A stretch of 7,335 bases of DNA from Halobacteriales archaeon (GTDB taxonomy: Archaea > Thermoplasmatota > SW-10-69-26 > JACQPN01 > JAIVGT01): NCBI GenBank assembly GCA_020201485.1, contig JAIVGT010000225.1, positions 1 through 7,335 on the forward strand. Direction: 5' to 3'. Positions 6,098 through 7,335 of the stretch are shown here, piece by piece. Every line of letters starts with the position of its first letter. Positions within the stretch are counted from its first letter, which is position 1. The notes under the pieces were generated by a model. That model worked only from the letters and a program-made list of their open reading frames with translations. It was not told the DNA's origin and searched no databases. The position numbers and the translations under genes were made by a program.

Positions 6098-6700
6098 CTA
6101 CGCGCGCAGCAGCTCCATGCCGCGCCACGCGACCCACGCCGCGAACCCGACGAGGATGGCCGCGCTGGCGTACGCCACGCCTTCCTGCAGGCGGCGCACG
6201 CGCCTTCCCAGCGCGGCCAGCCCGACGGTGAACACCACGACCCACCCGAGGATGCCCGCGAACATGCCGGCGACGATGGCGAGCCCGGCCTGGGCGATGA
6301 GCACGCTGCCCGGCCCGATCCACCAGGCGAGGTTGAACGGACTCGTCGCCGCGGCGAGGAAGCCCTGGGCGAAACCCGCGCGCGGCACGCCGCCCTCCCG
6401 CGCCGGCTGGCGCGCCGCGCGCCACGCGCCCCACGCGTACCACGCGAGGAGCGCCGCGCCGAGCAGGCTCACCGCGCCGAGGAGCGCGGGCAGGGTCGGG
6501 AGGACGGCGATGGCCCCGAGGAAGGCCAGGAGGAAGAAGCCGAAGTCCGCCGTGCTCGCGCCCAGGCCGACGAGCAGGCCGCGCCGCGGGCCGCGCTGGA
6601 GCACCTCGCTCGCCATGAGGGCGGTGACCGGCCCGGGGGGAGCGGCGAGGCTCACGCCGAGGAGCACGCCGGCCGCGAACGTGGCCAGGGGCAGGTCCAC
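6098..6700 (-). CDS. LysE/RhtB-family membrane exporter
   Basis: This encodes 200 residues, a typical length for the LysE/RhtB family, which exports amino acids or similar small molecules across the cytoplasmic membrane. About six hydrophobic helices can be traced (roughly 5-28, 41-67, 69-92, 110-134, 136-162 and 175-194). The family motif PPGPVTALM is at 21-29 at the end of helix 1, and GFLAAATSPFNLAWW (113-127) occupies the place of the second conserved proline/asparagine motif. The first cytoplasmic loop carries the expected GPRRG. The GTG start at 6700 is supported by GGTGA (6712-6708) seven bases upstream, matching the 16S 3' end. The gene lies 24 bases after the PGF-CTERM gene and 44 before the Rieske gene, so the three are probably cotranscribed. 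The substrate cannot be read from the sequence. Confidence 0.85.
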   Translation of the reverse strand: MDLPLATFAAGVLLGVSLAAPPGPVTALMASEVLQRGPRRGLLVGLGASTADFGFFLLAFLGAIAVLPTLPALLGAVSLLGAALLAWYAWGAWRAARQPAREGGVPRAGFAQGFLAAATSPFNLAWWIGPGSVLIAQAGLAIVAGMFAGILGWVVVFTVGLAALGRRVRRLQEGVAYASAAILVGFAAWVAWRGMELLRA

Positions 6701-6707
6701 GCGCGCG

Positions 6708-6712
6708 TCACC
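6708..6712 (-). promoter_or_regulatory. Shine-Dalgarno site for the exporter GTG start
   Basis: On the - strand GGTGA ends seven bases before the GTG at 6700. It is part of the consensus complementary to the 16S rRNA 3' end and fixes a non-ATG start. The 24-base gap behind the preceding gene has no room for a separate promoter, which favours one transcript. Confidence 0.5.
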
Positions 6713-6724
6713 GCGCGGCGAGGC

Positions 6725-7335
6725 TCAAGGCTTGCGGCGCGCGGCGAGGGCAGCGAGGCCGACGATGGCCAGGCCGAGCAGCGGCTCGAAGCCGGGCACG
6801 GCCCTCGCCGGCGCGCCCGACGCCGAGGCCGGGCGGAAGGCCGGGCCTTCCTGCGTCCCGCCCGTCAGCCCGCTGAGCTGGCCCTGGCTCGCCGTGACCT
6901 GGCCGCTGCGGCCGATGACGTAGTCGCCGCCCGTGCCGTCGGCGTTGATGGTGAAGCGCGCCTCGGTGCTGCCGCAGATGTGCTCCAGGTCGCAGCCCGT
7001 GACGAGGGCCTTGTACGTGCCCGGCCGCGCCTTGTCCGCCTGGTAGTCCCAGACCCAGGTCAGGTTCACCGGCTTGAAGTGCGCGCCGTGCGCGACGCTG
7101 TAGTCGCCGCTGCGCGTGATGTGCTCCGGGTTGAGGAACTGGCCGTTCGGGTCGCGCAGCTCGATGGTGACGCCCTTCGTGTCCACGTCGTAGCTGCCCC
7201 AGGGGGAGCTGAGCACGCCGTGGATGAGCACCTTGTTGTGGACGAACTGCGGGATGACGAGCTCGACATCGAACGGGTTGCGCACGGGCAGCGTGAAGCG
7301 CACGGGGAACTGCTCGCCCGCCCACGGCTTCATGT
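6725..7335 (-). CDS. PGF-CTERM surface protein, C-terminal part (5' end outside window)
   Basis: At least 202 residues are visible, reading from the right edge to a TGA at 6725-6727. The C-terminus has the three-part PGF-CTERM layout: an alanine/proline-rich linker, PGF at 180-182, a hydrophobic helix (184-198) and the basic end RRK. In archaea this signal is recognised by archaeosortase A, which removes it and leaves the protein attached to membrane lipid. Residues 10-130 look like one or two beta-sandwich domains (alternating strands, an NPEHI segment, and a C114/C120 pair); I do not recognise the family. The ATG at 7333 is probably internal: a protein with this sorting signal needs an N-terminal export signal, and none follows that Met. 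It is upstream of the exporter and Rieske genes on the same strand. The function is unknown; a cell-surface or S-layer-associated role is inference. Confidence 0.8.
   Translation of the reverse strand, partial: MKPWAGEQFPVRFTLPVRNPFDVELVIPQFVHNKVLIHGVLSSPWGSYDVDTKGVTIELRDPNGQFLNPEHITRSGDYSVAHGAHFKPVNLTWVWDYQADKARPGTYKALVTGCDLEHICGSTEARFTINADGTGGDYVIGRSGQVTASQGQLSGLTGGTQEGPAFRPASASGAPARAVPGFEPLLGLAIVGLAALAARRKP

Noticed and set aside
4989..6923. Long + strand open frame across the Rieske and exporter genes
   Set aside because: The - strand carries unmistakable Rieske and LysE motifs here; the + strand product is low-complexity.
6725..7333. Complete 202-residue protein starting at ATG 7333
   Set aside because: It would be a PGF-CTERM protein without an export signal, and the frame is not closed by a stop before the window edge. 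A truncated gene is more likely.
1..7335. CRISPR array, tRNA/rRNA, transposase or integrase
   Set aside because: No regularly spaced repeats, no RNA gene signature and no mobile-element protein were seen; the only substantial repeats are between the paralogous genes.

Overview
The window is very GC-rich and most likely archaeal. The best clue is the C-terminus of the gene at 6725-7335: PGFEP, a short hydrophobic helix and then RRK, which is the layout of the PGF-CTERM signal processed by archaeosortase A. Two intergenic blocks with AT-rich, TATA-like cores (TTATG) also fit archaeal promoters. The style of the Rieske protein and of the secreted Asp-box proteins suggests Thermoplasmatota or a related euryarchaeal group. 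That placement is inference; no rRNA or other marker gene is present.

Layout, left to right. Positions 1-330 hold the 3' end of a secreted protein with a PKD domain (+ strand). Positions 513-5167 hold three consecutive + strand paralogues of a secreted, sialidase-like Asp-box (BNR) beta-propeller family, about 504, 471 and 474 residues long. Each has a signal peptide, several S/T-x-D-x-G-x-T-W boxes and a strongly conserved C-terminal block (RNLLDFQ...DA.GR...YADGC....C). The second and third copies are the closest pair. They share a conserved promoter and leader block and a 50-base identical stretch near their 3' ends, so they look like a tandem duplication of a whole transcription unit. Pyrimidine-rich, terminator-like tracts lie behind copies 1 and 2, so each copy may be its own transcription unit.

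From 7335 down to 5262 the - strand carries a tightly spaced set of three genes: a PGF-CTERM surface protein (5' end beyond the window), a LysE/RhtB-type exporter and a Tat-exported Rieske [2Fe-2S] protein. The Rieske gene converges on the third propeller gene across a 94-base spacer that can form small hairpins.

Taken together this is an envelope and secretion neighbourhood: exported proteins of three kinds (Sec-type propellers, a Tat-type Rieske protein and a sorted surface protein) plus one membrane exporter. No complete pathway is visible. The most notable feature is the expanded propeller array, whose enzymatic activity, if any, cannot be read from the sequence. I saw no RNA genes, CRISPR array, transposase or other mobile element.
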